Shown: positions 1-8,258, numbered from the stretch's first letter. The stretch is DNA of 20,178 nucleotides from Gammaproteobacteria bacterium (GCA_007570905.1 RKSI01000184.1:1-20178), one strand, 5' to 3'. Numbers and translations: made by a program. The notes: generated from the sequence alone by a model not told the origin.

Positions 1-44
1 GCCCGGATTGCACAGGCTTTATCACCACCTGTTTTTGCGAGTTT

Positions 45-48
45 GAGG
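45..48 (+). promoter_or_regulatory. Ribosome-binding site that sets the start of the large surface protein
   Basis: GAGG lies 8 bases before the ATG at 57. An in-frame GTG at 48 overlaps this site and so is an unlikely start. Only 56 bases precede the ATG in the window, and I see no convincing -35/-10 pair in them. Confidence 0.55.
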
Positions 49-56
49 TGCGAACA

Positions 57-3000
57 ATGAATTTTCTGCTCGCGGGTTTGTCTGCCCGTTGTTTCCGGTT
101 TCTGCGCGCGTCCTGCGCGTTCACGATGATTGCCGCCGCGTGGCTGGTGGCCGGCGCGAATTCGGCGCACGCGCAGTCGCATGTCTATATCTCCGATGTT
201 TCACCGGATGTGGTGGAGGAAGGGAGCGCCGTCACCATCACTGTCGAGTTTGTTGATGCTGTTCCGCGCACGAGCGACAGCCTGGTTACCATCCAGTTCG
301 CGGGCGACGCCGCTGCCCCTACCCAGGAGAACGACGAAAGGGGAGAGGCGCAGTACCACATGGGCTACGGGGATGGGGCAACCTACGCAGGGCTGGGGAG
401 ATCATCCCGTCTTGACTCACAGCGCAGGGGGGTTTTTAGTGTTCCTGTCGGCAATTCCACCGCAACCGTCGTGCTTAACATCAGGGACGATGACAGCCGG
501 GAAGGCACCCAGACCATCACTTTTGCACTGACCGATCATACCGATTCCGGCGGCGATGCCGCAGGACGCTCGGTTCAAAGGTTGCGCATGAGTGTCCAGA
601 TTGCCGCCAACAGGGGCAAATCAAGGGCTTTTATTACCCGGCTCGGCATCGAGGATCCGGGCAGCCGCTACCCGTTGGCTGAAAGAGGCTTCGGAGCGCC
701 CTTCGATCCCAATCCCGGCGTGTTCACATTCCGCCTGAACCTTGCCGGCGAGCGGCGCGTGGCGGACAGCATCGTCGAGGTGGAACTCGGGGGCGATGCA
801 ATTACCGGCGGGGATATCAGCCCCGACTTCACCTATAGCGTCGGCGCATCTTCCGCAGAAGGCGCCCTCACCGCCAACAACAGGGCCCGTATCACAATGC
901 CCGCTGTAATACCGCAGCCGGGCTATGTCGAGGTCGAGTTTCCGATTCTGCGTGACGGTGTGGCGGAGGCAAGCAGCGACACCGTCACCTACCGGATTGT
1001 CGGCCACACCGACCTGGACGGAAACACGGGCGGCACCGACGAATACAGCCTGGTTTTTAACAACACTCCCTACACCGAGGAGATTCGCCCCAGCGGAGAG
1101 ATTGCCTTTGCCCAGTTTTTCAACCCGCCGGCCTTTTTGCAGGAGGGCAGCAGCACCACCCTTACCGTCGAGTTTCTGGGCACCCCGTCGGCGAGCAGGG
1201 ATACGGCTGTGGTGGTGCAGTTCGGCGGCGTTGATTTCCTTACCGGTGATGACGATATCAGCATCAGTTATGATGACACATCCAGAGAGCGATCCGCTGT
1301 CGATGGCACGGGAACTCTCAGTTTTCTCAGCAACGGCACCAGCCGCGCCAGCATCATCATTACGGCTGCTGATGATATCGTTGACGACTACCGGAACATA
1401 GATGTCCGTATTATTGAATACGGCACAACCAGCGGAAACGTGTTAATGCAAGACGGTCATGTTTTTGATACTGAAACTGTCATCATACCGATTATTCCCG
1501 ATCACTTTTCCACCACCTTCTCCAAGGTCGAAATCACCGGAGAGCAAATGGTGACTGTGCCGGAAGGTTCCGGCTTCAGTTTCCACATCAGGTTCACGAA
1601 CGCTGTTCGCCCGAATTACAGTTATATTTCATGGCGGACGGGAGGTGACGCTGTTGACAGGGAGAGCGGAGCCAGCGGCTACGATTACTTCATTACCCCG
1701 CCTATCAACACGCGCCTGGATGCCAGGGTTCGGACGGCCTCCGCCGTTTTCAGCCCCCGCACTCACAGTCTCAACATTGGCGGCACAGTCTTGCAGGACA
1801 ATCTTGCCGAGAGCACCGAGACCTTTACCATCACTTTGAGTGAGCACACCGACTTGAGCGGCGACAGCGCCGGGCGCATCGTGGACACCGCCACCTGGAC
1901 TTTTGTTATCCCCGCCAACAGCGGCACGCTGCATTTTCCGCAGGATGACACGCGCATCGCCTTCGGAACCGGTGCACAGCGTCTGTATGCGGTGCTGAGT
2001 GCGCCGGCGCAAATTCGGGAGAGGGACATTGATACGGAGACTTTCCATGATGTGCCTGATTCCGACACCTTGCTGGCGGATTGCACCACTCTGCCCGAAG
2101 AGCTTCAGGAGCCGCCGCGGGAGGAAGAAGGAAGCTGCGGAGGCTTCCGGATCGGGATTAATTCGCCCGACAGGGATGCGACGCCGATCCCCGTTGAGAG
2201 CGTGCGCCTTGAATCTTTCGGCGGCAGCACAATCGGCACGGGAGTCGTGGTCATTGAATTGCAGCGCCCGGTAAGAACCGGCGAGGAGACCCTGTGGCTG
2301 ACATACAATGCCCGGAGTGTCGCGAACAGGTGGAATGGCAGGCGGTCATATGACCCGGAGAGAGAGGGATATGTTTACAATCGTGAGGCTGCTCCGGGTG
2401 CGCTCGGCGAGTTTCTGTCAGTGCTGATGCTGCACGATGTGCTCAAGGACAGCGATGGCGACGGCATCACGGACGCCGCAGAAGCGGCAATGTTCGGGAC
2501 CAGGCCGCATCTGGACGAAGTCACGTCCAGGCCGCAAGTCTCGCTGACGCGCGGCGCCGGGGGGAACACGGCCTTCGTCGCCTCCGGCAGATTGAACGCC
2601 AACGAGCGCCTTTCCCATCTGGGCGTGACCTACACCGGCGCCTCGACCATACGCGCCTACTACCTTTCCGACACCTTCGGTTACGCAGGCGGCTATGTCA
2701 ACATTTCGGAGAGTTACGGCTGTGAGGGGCGTTTCCCGGCGAATTACGATGCCCCGCTGATTGTCGGCGGTTGCGCGCTGGTGGATTTTGAGAACATCCT
2801 GCCGAATGTGGAGCACACCATAGGCTGGTTTGCGTCCAACAGTGAAGGCTGGGCGACGGCGGATACGCCGAGCAGACTGCCGGAGCAACGGATTCAGCGC
2901 ATTCCGCGCGTGAACATGGCGCCGGCGCGCAACTTTATCCGCCGCGAGGAGACTGAAATTTTTGTCAGGGCGGTTGCCGAGGCGCCGGTGCCTCTTCCGG

Positions 3001-4541
3001 CGGCGCACCTGGCCGTTCTGCTTCCCGACGGCAGCGCCGCGACACTGGAGGTTGACGCCGAGCGGCGCAGTTACGCCTCCACGCTGACGCGCACGCTTCC
3101 GCCGGACACCCAGACGGTGGATAACTACCGCATTGACCCGGCGGAGGCGCGCGCTTACGACTCCGGCGACCCCGGCAACACCGGGTTTCCGGGCGCCACC
3201 AGTTATGAAATCGGGCCGGTCAATGAAATGGCCGTCTATTTCATTGAGGGCGTGGCGCCGAGTCTGGGCCGTCCGGCGCTGACAAAAGACGATGACAGCG
3301 AGGAGAGAACCCTCGTAGAGGAAGGCGGCACAAACTACAAGGTGACGATTCCGGTGCTGTTCGCCGGCAGCGTGGAGGCGGGCAGCGAACACCTGGCCAA
3401 CATCCGCGAAGTCAGGCGGGACGACGAGGCGGGCGAGAGGGTCATCACCGCCCGCTTTGATGTGCCCGCCGATTTTGTCGAGACGACCGGAACCAGCGTG
3501 TCGTTAATCGTAACGGCCTCGGCCATCGCGCAGGGCGACTACCCCACGACGCAGACTGCGACGGTTACCCTGAGCTGGCCGGTGGTGCCGATGCTGACCG
3601 TCGGCGGCAGCAGAATGTTGGCGGAACTGGAGGGCGACCGTGATGGCGACAGCATACCGAACGAACAGGACCCGTATCCGGACATCCCGGGTTTGCCGGT
3701 GATGGTGTCGAGCGGCACGGAGGGAATGATGATCAACCCGCAGGATCACATCCGTCCGGTGTTGCCGGTGCACGAGTTGAGCGCGGGCGACAGAACCCGG
3801 GCGCGCGCCTCGTCGGCGACGCTGGCGGACGAGGAGAATCTCGACGACATGGGCTACATGGACGACTACGAAAAATACTCCGCGTCGGAACCCAGTGTGC
3901 GCCTGCCGGCCTCGGTGGACAGCACGCCCTTTGAGGTTACCTACGACTTTGACATCAGCGGCGTGGCGCCGGCGGTGGACACTTCAACGGAGGCGCAGGC
4001 GGTGACGGGGGGCCGCGCGGGGGTGATTATCCCGCTGCCGCAGATGCTGTCCGGCACGACCCCGCTGTTGCTGTACAAATACCGCGGCGCCGAAAGCACG
4101 CAGACCGAGGAGTTCTCGGTGGACGCCGAGCCGGGCGGCAATGAGTTCGGCTTTGCGCCGGCGGACGAAAACGGCGTCTGCCCGACTGACGACGGCACGG
4201 CCTCCAGCCGGTACCGCGACGCCGACGGCAACCTTGAACGCGAAAAAGCGGCGGGCGACCTGTGCGTAGTGCTGTATGTCGTGGACGGCGGCCCGAATGA
4301 CGAGGACGGCGAGATGAACGGCATCATCAAGGACCCGGTTGGCGCCAGCCAGGTGGTGCGCGTGGATACGGTGGCCGGCCCCATCGCCGCCATCATCGGC
4401 GGCGGCAGCGGCAGTGTCGGCCTCGCCGGTCTCGGTGTTTTGCTGCTGCTGACGCTGCTGGCGCTGCTCACCCGCAAGCGCGGCGCGCTACGCGCCGCGC
4501 ACAGCAGCGGGCGCGCCGGCGCGCACACTAATAGGCGATAA
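57..4541 (+). CDS. Giant secreted, surface-anchored repeat protein (beta-sandwich modules, choice-of-anchor U-like region, GlyGly-CTERM-like tail)
   Basis: This is a 1494-residue exported protein of unknown specific function. Seen in the sequence: a signal peptide of about 40 residues with a likely cut after Ala-His-Ala. Four successive modules of about 145 residues follow (roughly 40-190, 194-340, 350-485, 488-630). They are rich in alternating hydrophobic strands with EGS-type turns and resemble Calx-beta or other Ig-like folds. Three end in a shared motif, HTD-x-x-G-[DN], at about residues 161, 317 and 597. Two aspartate-rich, thrombospondin-3-like calcium loops (DSDGDGITD at 798, DRDGDSIPN at 1194) flank a central region. 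Residues about 1290-1430, with DGGPNDEDG and a DP-G ending, resemble the choice-of-anchor U domain family. The end is GGGSGS (from 1448), a hydrophobic helix, then RKR (1473), as in GlyGly-CTERM/rhombosortase substrates. An odd 19-residue tail follows RKR. An adhesin or matrix role is inference. The start at ATG 57 fits the ribosome-binding site. Confidence 0.8.
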   Translation: MNFLLAGLSARCFRFLRASCAFTMIAAAWLVAGANSAHAQSHVYISDVSPDVVEEGSAVTITVEFVDAVPRTSDSLVTIQFAGDAAAPTQENDERGEAQYHMGYGDGATYAGLGRSSRLDSQRRGVFSVPVGNSTATVVLNIRDDDSREGTQTITFALTDHTDSGGDAAGRSVQRLRMSVQIAANRGKSRAFITRLGIEDPGSRYPLAERGFGAPFDPNPGVFTFRLNLAGERRVADSIVEVELGGDAITGGDISPDFTYSVGASSAEGALTANNRARITMPAVIPQPGYVEVEFPILRDGVAEASSDTVTYRIVGHTDLDGNTGGTDEYSLVFNNTPYTEEIRPSGEIAFAQFFNPPAFLQEGSSTTLTVEFLGTPSASRDTAVVVQFGGVDFLTGDDDISISYDDTSRERSAVDGTGTLSFLSNGTSRASIIITAADDIVDDYRNIDVRIIEYGTTSGNVLMQDGHVFDTETVIIPIIPDHFSTTFSKVEITGEQMVTVPEGSGFSFHIRFTNAVRPNYSYISWRTGGDAVDRESGASGYDYFITPPINTRLDARVRTASAVFSPRTHSLNIGGTVLQDNLAESTETFTITLSEHTDLSGDSAGRIVDTATWTFVIPANSGTLHFPQDDTRIAFGTGAQRLYAVLSAPAQIRERDIDTETFHDVPDSDTLLADCTTLPEELQEPPREEEGSCGGFRIGINSPDRDATPIPVESVRLESFGGSTIGTGVVVIELQRPVRTGEETLWLTYNARSVANRWNGRRSYDPEREGYVYNREAAPGALGEFLSVLMLHDVLKDSDGDGITDAAEAAMFGTRPHLDEVTSRPQVSLTRGAGGNTAFVASGRLNANERLSHLGVTYTGASTIRAYYLSDTFGYAGGYVNISESYGCEGRFPANYDAPLIVGGCALVDFENILPNVEHTIGWFASNSEGWATADTPSRLPEQRIQRIPRVNMAPARNFIRREETEIFVRAVAEAPVPLPAAHLAVLLPDGSAATLEVDAERRSYASTLTRTLPPDTQTVDNYRIDPAEARAYDSGDPGNTGFPGATSYEIGPVNEMAVYFIEGVAPSLGRPALTKDDDSEERTLVEEGGTNYKVTIPVLFAGSVEAGSEHLANIREVRRDDEAGERVITARFDVPADFVETTGTSVSLIVTASAIAQGDYPTTQTATVTLSWPVVPMLTVGGSRMLAELEGDRDGDSIPNEQDPYPDIPGLPVMVSSGTEGMMINPQDHIRPVLPVHELSAGDRTRARASSATLADEENLDDMGYMDDYEKYSASEPSVRLPASVDSTPFEVTYDFDISGVAPAVDTSTEAQAVTGGRAGVIIPLPQMLSGTTPLLLYKYRGAESTQTEEFSVDAEPGGNEFGFAPADENGVCPTDDGTASSRYRDADGNLEREKAAGDLCVVLYVVDGGPNDEDGEMNGIIKDPVGASQVVRVDTVAGPIAAIIGGGSGSVGLAGLGVLLLLTLLALLTRKRGALRAAHSSGRAGAHTNRR
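4478..4524. repeat. Two adjacent GC palindromes at a convergent gene end
   Basis: A perfect inverted repeat with 10-base arms (4478-4487 and 4491-4500) around a 3-base loop is followed by a perfect 14-base palindrome (4511-4524). Both lie inside the last codons of the surface-protein gene and just beyond the epmB stop on the other strand. Neither is followed by a T-run, so neither is a classical intrinsic terminator. They could still slow polymerase or protect 3' ends for both convergent transcripts. They encode most of the unusual Arg/Ala/Gly tail after the anchor of the surface protein. Confidence 0.7.
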
Positions 4542-5535
4542 GGTCTTTGGCGGCGGCGCCTGCGGTCTCGCGCGCCAGTTTCGGCACCAGATAGCCGGGC
4601 AGGCGCGCGGCGACCTCGCGCATCAGGCGCCGCGCCGCCGCCTCGTCCACCTCAAAATGCGCGGCGCCGCGCACGCGGTCGAGCAAATGCAGGTAATAGG
4701 GCAGCACGCCAACCTCAAAACAACGCCGGCTCAGGCGCACCAGAGTGTCGGCGTCGTCGTTGACGCCTTTCAGCAGCACCGCCTGGTTCAGCAGCGTCCA
4801 GTGCCGCATCGCGGCAACCGCGCGCCCGGCGTCGCAATCCAGTTCGGCGGGGTGGTTGATGTGCAGCACCATCAGATACGGCTTGGGGCGGCGCCTCGAC
4901 CACGCCAGCCATTCGGCATTTATCCGCGCGGGATCCGCCACCGGCAGCCGCGTGTGGATGCGGATGCGCGCGACATGCGCCACCGCTTCAAGGCGTTCGC
5001 ACAAATCAAACAACTTGCGGTTGGCCAGCGTCAGCGGGTCGCCGCCGCTCAGGATGACTTCATCAATGTCGGGGCGCGCGGCGATGTAGTCAACGGCGGC
5101 GTCAAGGCGCCCGGCCAGCGTGTGGCCGCGGTACGGAAAATGACGGCGAAAACAATAACGGCAGTGTATCGCGCAGGCGCCGGTAACCATCAGCAGCACG
5201 CGGTGGCGGTATTTGTGCAGGATGCCGTTGCCGGCGCCGGCGGCCAGGTCGCCGACCGCGTCGGCGCCGAAGCCGGGGGTTTGCGCGCTCTCGGCGGCCA
5301 CCGGCAGCACCTGGCGCAGCAGCGGGTCGGCGGCGTCGCCGGGGCGGATGCGGGCGACCCACGCGCGCGGCGCTTTCAGCGGAAATTCGGCGCAGTCTTG
5401 CGGCGCGAGGGCGTCCGCCGCGCGCGCCGGCACGCCGAGCGCGCGGTACAAATCGGCGGCGCGGGTGATGCCGCTTGCGGGTCGCGGCGGTTGGCTTGTG
5501 TGCGGCGGGCTGGTATAACTGTCGTCGGGAGGCAC
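4528..5535 (-). CDS. epmB: EF-P beta-lysylation protein EpmB, lysine 2,3-aminomutase (radical SAM)
   Basis: EpmB converts (S)-alpha-lysine to (R)-beta-lysine, the donor that EpmA attaches to EF-P. The product is 335 residues, close to the family length. The radical SAM iron-sulfur motif C-x3-C-x2-C is at C121, C125 and C128 (CAIHCRYC), followed by the family's FRRHFPY. SGGDPL for SAM binding is also present. Lys330, five residues before the last residue, aligns with the PLP lysine near the C-terminus of E. coli EpmB. The start is GTG at 5535, separated from the efp ATG by one base. The conserved part begins near residue 23. Residues 1-22 are unusual and proline-rich, with three Pro-Pro pairs including a PPD immediately after the start. 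The last 14 bases overlap the convergent surface-protein gene. The function call is secure; the exact start is less so. Confidence 0.95.
   Translation of the reverse strand: MPPDDSYTSPPHTSQPPRPASGITRAADLYRALGVPARAADALAPQDCAEFPLKAPRAWVARIRPGDAADPLLRQVLPVAAESAQTPGFGADAVGDLAAGAGNGILHKYRHRVLLMVTGACAIHCRYCFRRHFPYRGHTLAGRLDAAVDYIAARPDIDEVILSGGDPLTLANRKLFDLCERLEAVAHVARIRIHTRLPVADPARINAEWLAWSRRRPKPYLMVLHINHPAELDCDAGRAVAAMRHWTLLNQAVLLKGVNDDADTLVRLSRRCFEVGVLPYYLHLLDRVRGAAHFEVDEAAARRLMREVAARLPGYLVPKLARETAGAAAKDLIAY
5491..5519 (+). promoter_or_regulatory. Predicted sigma70 promoter for efp-epmA
   Basis: TTGGCT (5491-5496), a 17-base spacer, then TATAAC (5514-5519) preceded by TGG, an extended -10. The start of transcription would be near 5526, just before the efp ribosome-binding site. 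The promoter lies inside the first codons of epmB on the other strand. Confidence 0.6.
5527..5532 (+). promoter_or_regulatory. efp ribosome-binding site
   Basis: GGGAGG is followed by 4 bases and the ATG at 5537. The gap is short but workable. If transcription starts near 5526, the whole leader is only about 11 bases and consists of little more than this site. Confidence 0.6.
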
Positions 5536-5536
5536 G

Positions 5537-6103
5537 ATGGCGAATTATAGCACCAACGAATTCCGCGCCGGCCTGAAGGTCTTGCTGGACGGCGAGCCGC
5601 ACGCGATTCTCGGCAACGAGTTCGTCAAGCCGGGCAAGGGGCAGGCGTTTAACCGCGTCAAGTTGCGCAACCTGCTGAACGGGCGCGTCATCGACAAGAC
5701 CTTCAAGTCGGGCGAGAGCATCGAGGCCGCCGATGTGGTTGAGACCGAACTCGGCTACCTCTACACCGACGGCGGCCAGTGGCATTTCATGGACAACGGG
5801 ACTTACGAGCAATACGCCGCCGACGCCGCCGCGATGGACGGCGCCGAGAACTGGCTGCGCGAGCAGGATGTCTGCGTCGTAACGCTCTACAACGGGCGCC
5901 CGATTGCGGTGATGCCGCCCAACTTCGTCGAATTGAAGGTCGTTGAGACCGACCCCGGCGTGCGCGGCGACACCGCCAGCGGCGGCGTCAAGCCGGCCAA
6001 ACTGGAGACCGGCGCCGTCGTCAAGGTGCCGCTGTTTGTCGAGGAAGGCGAAGTGCTGCGCGTGGACACCCGCAGCGGCGAGTATGTCAGCCGGGTGAAG
6101 TAA
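5537..6103 (+). CDS. efp: Translation elongation factor P
   Basis: EF-P binds the ribosome between the P and E sites and relieves stalling on consecutive prolines. The product is 188 residues, the same length as the E. coli protein. It has the usual three beta-barrel domains, ending in the conserved TRSGEYVSRVK. The modified lysine is present at Lys34 in the loop VKPGKGQ, which is the EpmAB type of EF-P. The neighbours agree: epmB is divergent one base away and epmA follows directly. PPNFVEL, itself a Pro-Pro site, is conserved. The start is supported by GGGAGG and an extended -10 promoter. Nothing is missing or broken. Confidence 0.98.
   Translation: MANYSTNEFRAGLKVLLDGEPHAILGNEFVKPGKGQAFNRVKLRNLLNGRVIDKTFKSGESIEAADVVETELGYLYTDGGQWHFMDNGTYEQYAADAAAMDGAENWLREQDVCVVTLYNGRPIAVMPPNFVELKVVETDPGVRGDTASGGVKPAKLETGAVVKVPLFVEEGEVLRVDTRSGEYVSRVK
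5544..5552 (-). promoter_or_regulatory. Predicted extended -10 promoter for epmB
   Basis: Read on the minus strand, this is TGCTATAAT, a perfect extended -10 hexamer. No clear -35 lies 16-18 bases upstream, as is usual for extended -10 promoters. The predicted transcription start is near 5537, only about two bases before the epmB GTG, so the mRNA may be leaderless. The element sits inside codons 3-6 of efp. Confidence 0.5.
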
Positions 6104-7021
6104 TTGGCGGCGGCGGCCAGTTGCCTGCGGCTGCGCGCGCAGGTCGTCGCGCAAATCCGCGCCTTTTTCAGCGCGCGCAATGTGCCGGAAGTGACGACGC
6201 CGTGCCTGGTCGTCGCGCCGGTCAGCGAGGCCGGCATCGGCAGCATCGCCGCCGCCGGCGGCTGGCTCAGGACATCGCCCGAATTTGAGATGAAACGCCT
6301 GCTGGCGGCGGGCAGCGGCGACATCTGGCAGTTGGGGCCGGTTTTCAGGGATGATGAAAGCGGGCGCCTGCACCGGCCCGAATTCACGCTGCTGGAATGG
6401 TACCGCGTCGGCATGGATTACCTGCGCCTGCTTGACGAGACGCTGGAACTGCTGTCGCAAATCCTGCGCCCGCTGCGACCCGCCGCGCCGCTGCGGCTCT
6501 GCTGGCGTGATGCGTTTCACAACGCCTTCGGCGTCGCGCCGCCGGACGATGACACACGCCTGCAAACTATTGCGGCGGAGCATGGCCTGCACGACTGCCG
6601 CGACGCTCACGACGCGCTGGACTTTCTGCTGGCGCAAATGGCCGCCCGTCATTTCAGCGGCGACGCGCTGACCGCCGTCTATGACTTTCCGGCGCGCCAG
6701 GCGTCGTATGCACGCATCTCGGAGCGGGGCTGCGCGCAGCGGTTTGAAGTCTTTTACGGCGGCATGGAACTCGCCAACGGCTTTCAGGAACTGACCGCAG
6801 CCGCCGATTACCGCGCGCGCTTCGCCGCCGACAACGCGCGCCGCGCCCGTCTCGGCCTCGCCGCAGCGCCGCCGGACGAGCGCTTTCTGGCCGCGCTGGA
6901 ACGCCCCGGCGGGCGCGGCCTGCCCGAATGCTCCGGCGTGGCGGCGGGCCTTGAGCGGTTGCTGATGTGCCTCGCCCGGGCGCGCGACATCGCCGAAGTG
7001 CTGCCGATGACGGACGCCTGA
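6104..7021 (+). CDS. epmA: EF-P--(R)-beta-lysine ligase EpmA
   Basis: EpmA is a truncated class II lysyl-tRNA synthetase homologue that activates beta-lysine with ATP and transfers it to Lys34 of EF-P. At 305 residues it has only the catalytic core and no anticodon-binding domain, which separates it from LysRS. Motif 2 is at residues 81-100 (FRDDESGRLHRPEFTLLEWY), motif 3 at about 272-288 (PECSGVAAGLERLL), and the EpmA-typical ELANGFQEL is near 222. No ATG is available near the 5' end. The only plausible start is TTG at 6104, immediately after the efp TAA and in the same frame, with no clear ribosome-binding site. Translation probably depends on ribosomes finishing efp. The N-terminus is about a dozen residues shorter than in E. 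coli. Two PPD sites occur, at 146 and 256. Confidence 0.93.
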   Translation: MAAAASCLRLRAQVVAQIRAFFSARNVPEVTTPCLVVAPVSEAGIGSIAAAGGWLRTSPEFEMKRLLAAGSGDIWQLGPVFRDDESGRLHRPEFTLLEWYRVGMDYLRLLDETLELLSQILRPLRPAAPLRLCWRDAFHNAFGVAPPDDDTRLQTIAAEHGLHDCRDAHDALDFLLAQMAARHFSGDALTAVYDFPARQASYARISERGCAQRFEVFYGGMELANGFQELTAAADYRARFAADNARRARLGLAAAPPDERFLAALERPGGRGLPECSGVAAGLERLLMCLARARDIAEVLPMTDA

Positions 7022-7046
7022 AGGCGCCTCGCGCGCAAACAATGCG

Positions 7047-7075
7047 TTGCCAGCGGCGGCGGCGGCGCTTATACT
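7047..7075 (+). promoter_or_regulatory. Predicted sigma70 promoter for carAB
   Basis: TTGCCA (7047-7052), exactly 17 bases, then TATACT (7070-7075). Transcription would begin near 7082. The 25-base leader that follows is strikingly C-rich and has no Shine-Dalgarno sequence. An in-frame TTG at 7047 that would extend carA is the -35 hexamer itself, which argues for the later ATG. Confidence 0.65.
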
Positions 7076-7106
7076 GAACGCCCGCCCCCGCCCCGTTCCC
7101 GTTGCC

Positions 7107-8257
7107 ATGACAAAGTCCGCGTTTCTGCTGTTGGAAGACGACACCCTGCTGCAAGGGCGCTCCATCGGCCATGCCGGGTGCAGCGTCGGCGAGGTGGTTT
7201 TCAACACAGCGATGACGGGTTATCAGGAGATAGTCAGCGACCCGTCCTACGCCCGCCAGATTGTCACCCTGACCTGCCCGCACATCGGCAACACCGGCGT
7301 CAACGACGAAGACGACGAAGCGGCGCGCATCCACGCGGCGGGCCTGGTGGTGCGCGATGTGCCGGCGCGCGCCAGCAGCTGGCGCAGCCGCGGCGGCCTC
7401 GGCGCCTGGCTGTCGCGCCGCGGCATCACCGCCGCCGCCGACATGGACACGCGGCGGCTGACGCGCCATCTGCGGCGTTTCGGCGCGATGAACGGCGTGC
7501 TGTTTGATGAATCGGTCGGGCGCGAGCACGCCGCCGCCGCCCTCGGCGAGTTCGCCGGCCTGAAAGGCATGGATCTCGCGTCGCAGGTGACGACCGACAA
7601 AACCTACCGCTGGGAGCAGGGCGCGTGGCGCCCCGACAGCGGCTATGCCGCCGCCGGCGAGGCGCGCTGGTCGGTCGTCGCCTACGACTTCGGCATCAAG
7701 CGCAACATTTTGCGAATGCTGAGCGAACACGACTGCCGCGTTGAGGTCGTGCCGGCGACGACGCCCGCGCGCGAGGTGATTGAACGCCGCCCCGACGGCG
7801 TGTTTCTGTCAAACGGGCCGGGCGACCCGGAGCCGTGCGATTACGCCATTGCAGCCATCCGTGAACTGCTTGAAGCCGGCCTGCCGGTGTTCGGCATTTG
7901 CCTCGGCCACCAGTTGCTGGGGCTTGCCTGCGGCGCGCGCACGCAGAAGATGAAATTCGGCCACCACGGGGCCAACCATCCGGTGCTGGAGATGGACAGC
8001 GGACGGGTGCTGATTACCAGCCAGAACCACGGCTTTTGCGTTGATGAGGCCAGTTTGCCTGGCGATTTGCGCGCGACGCACCGCTCGCTGTTTGACGGCA
8101 CGCTGCAAGGGATACGCCACACCGAGAAACCGGCGTTCGGCTTTCAGGGCCATCCCGAGGCCAGCCCCGGCCCGCACGATGTGTCGGGCCTGTTCGGGCA
8201 GTTCGCCGCACTTATGGAACAAGGAACTAAACAAGGAACGCAGCAGGCGCGCCGCTG

Positions 8258-8258
<1 letters not shown>
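7107..8258 (+). CDS. carA: Carbamoyl-phosphate synthase small (glutaminase) subunit
   Basis: CarA hydrolyses glutamine and channels ammonia to CarB for carbamoyl phosphate, the precursor of pyrimidines and arginine. The product is 383 residues, against 382 in E. coli. It has an N-terminal CPSase small-chain domain (MTGYQE, ADMDTR) followed by a class I glutamine amidotransferase domain. The nucleophile is Cys265 in GICLGH, and the His/Glu pair is at 349 and 351 in GHPEASPGPH. The start at ATG 7107 matches the family N-terminus (TKSAFLLLEDD); no ribosome-binding site is visible before it. The stop TGA overlaps the carB ATG by one base, so the two subunits are probably translationally coupled. 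Confidence 0.97.

Noticed and set aside
7047..7106. N-terminal extension of CarA from TTG 7047
   Set aside because: That TTG is the -35 hexamer of the predicted carAB promoter, and the family N-terminus begins at ATG 7107.
5102..7207. A 701-codon minus-strand open frame opposite efp and epmA
   Set aside because: It covers two well-supported genes on the other strand, and its sequence has no family resemblance.
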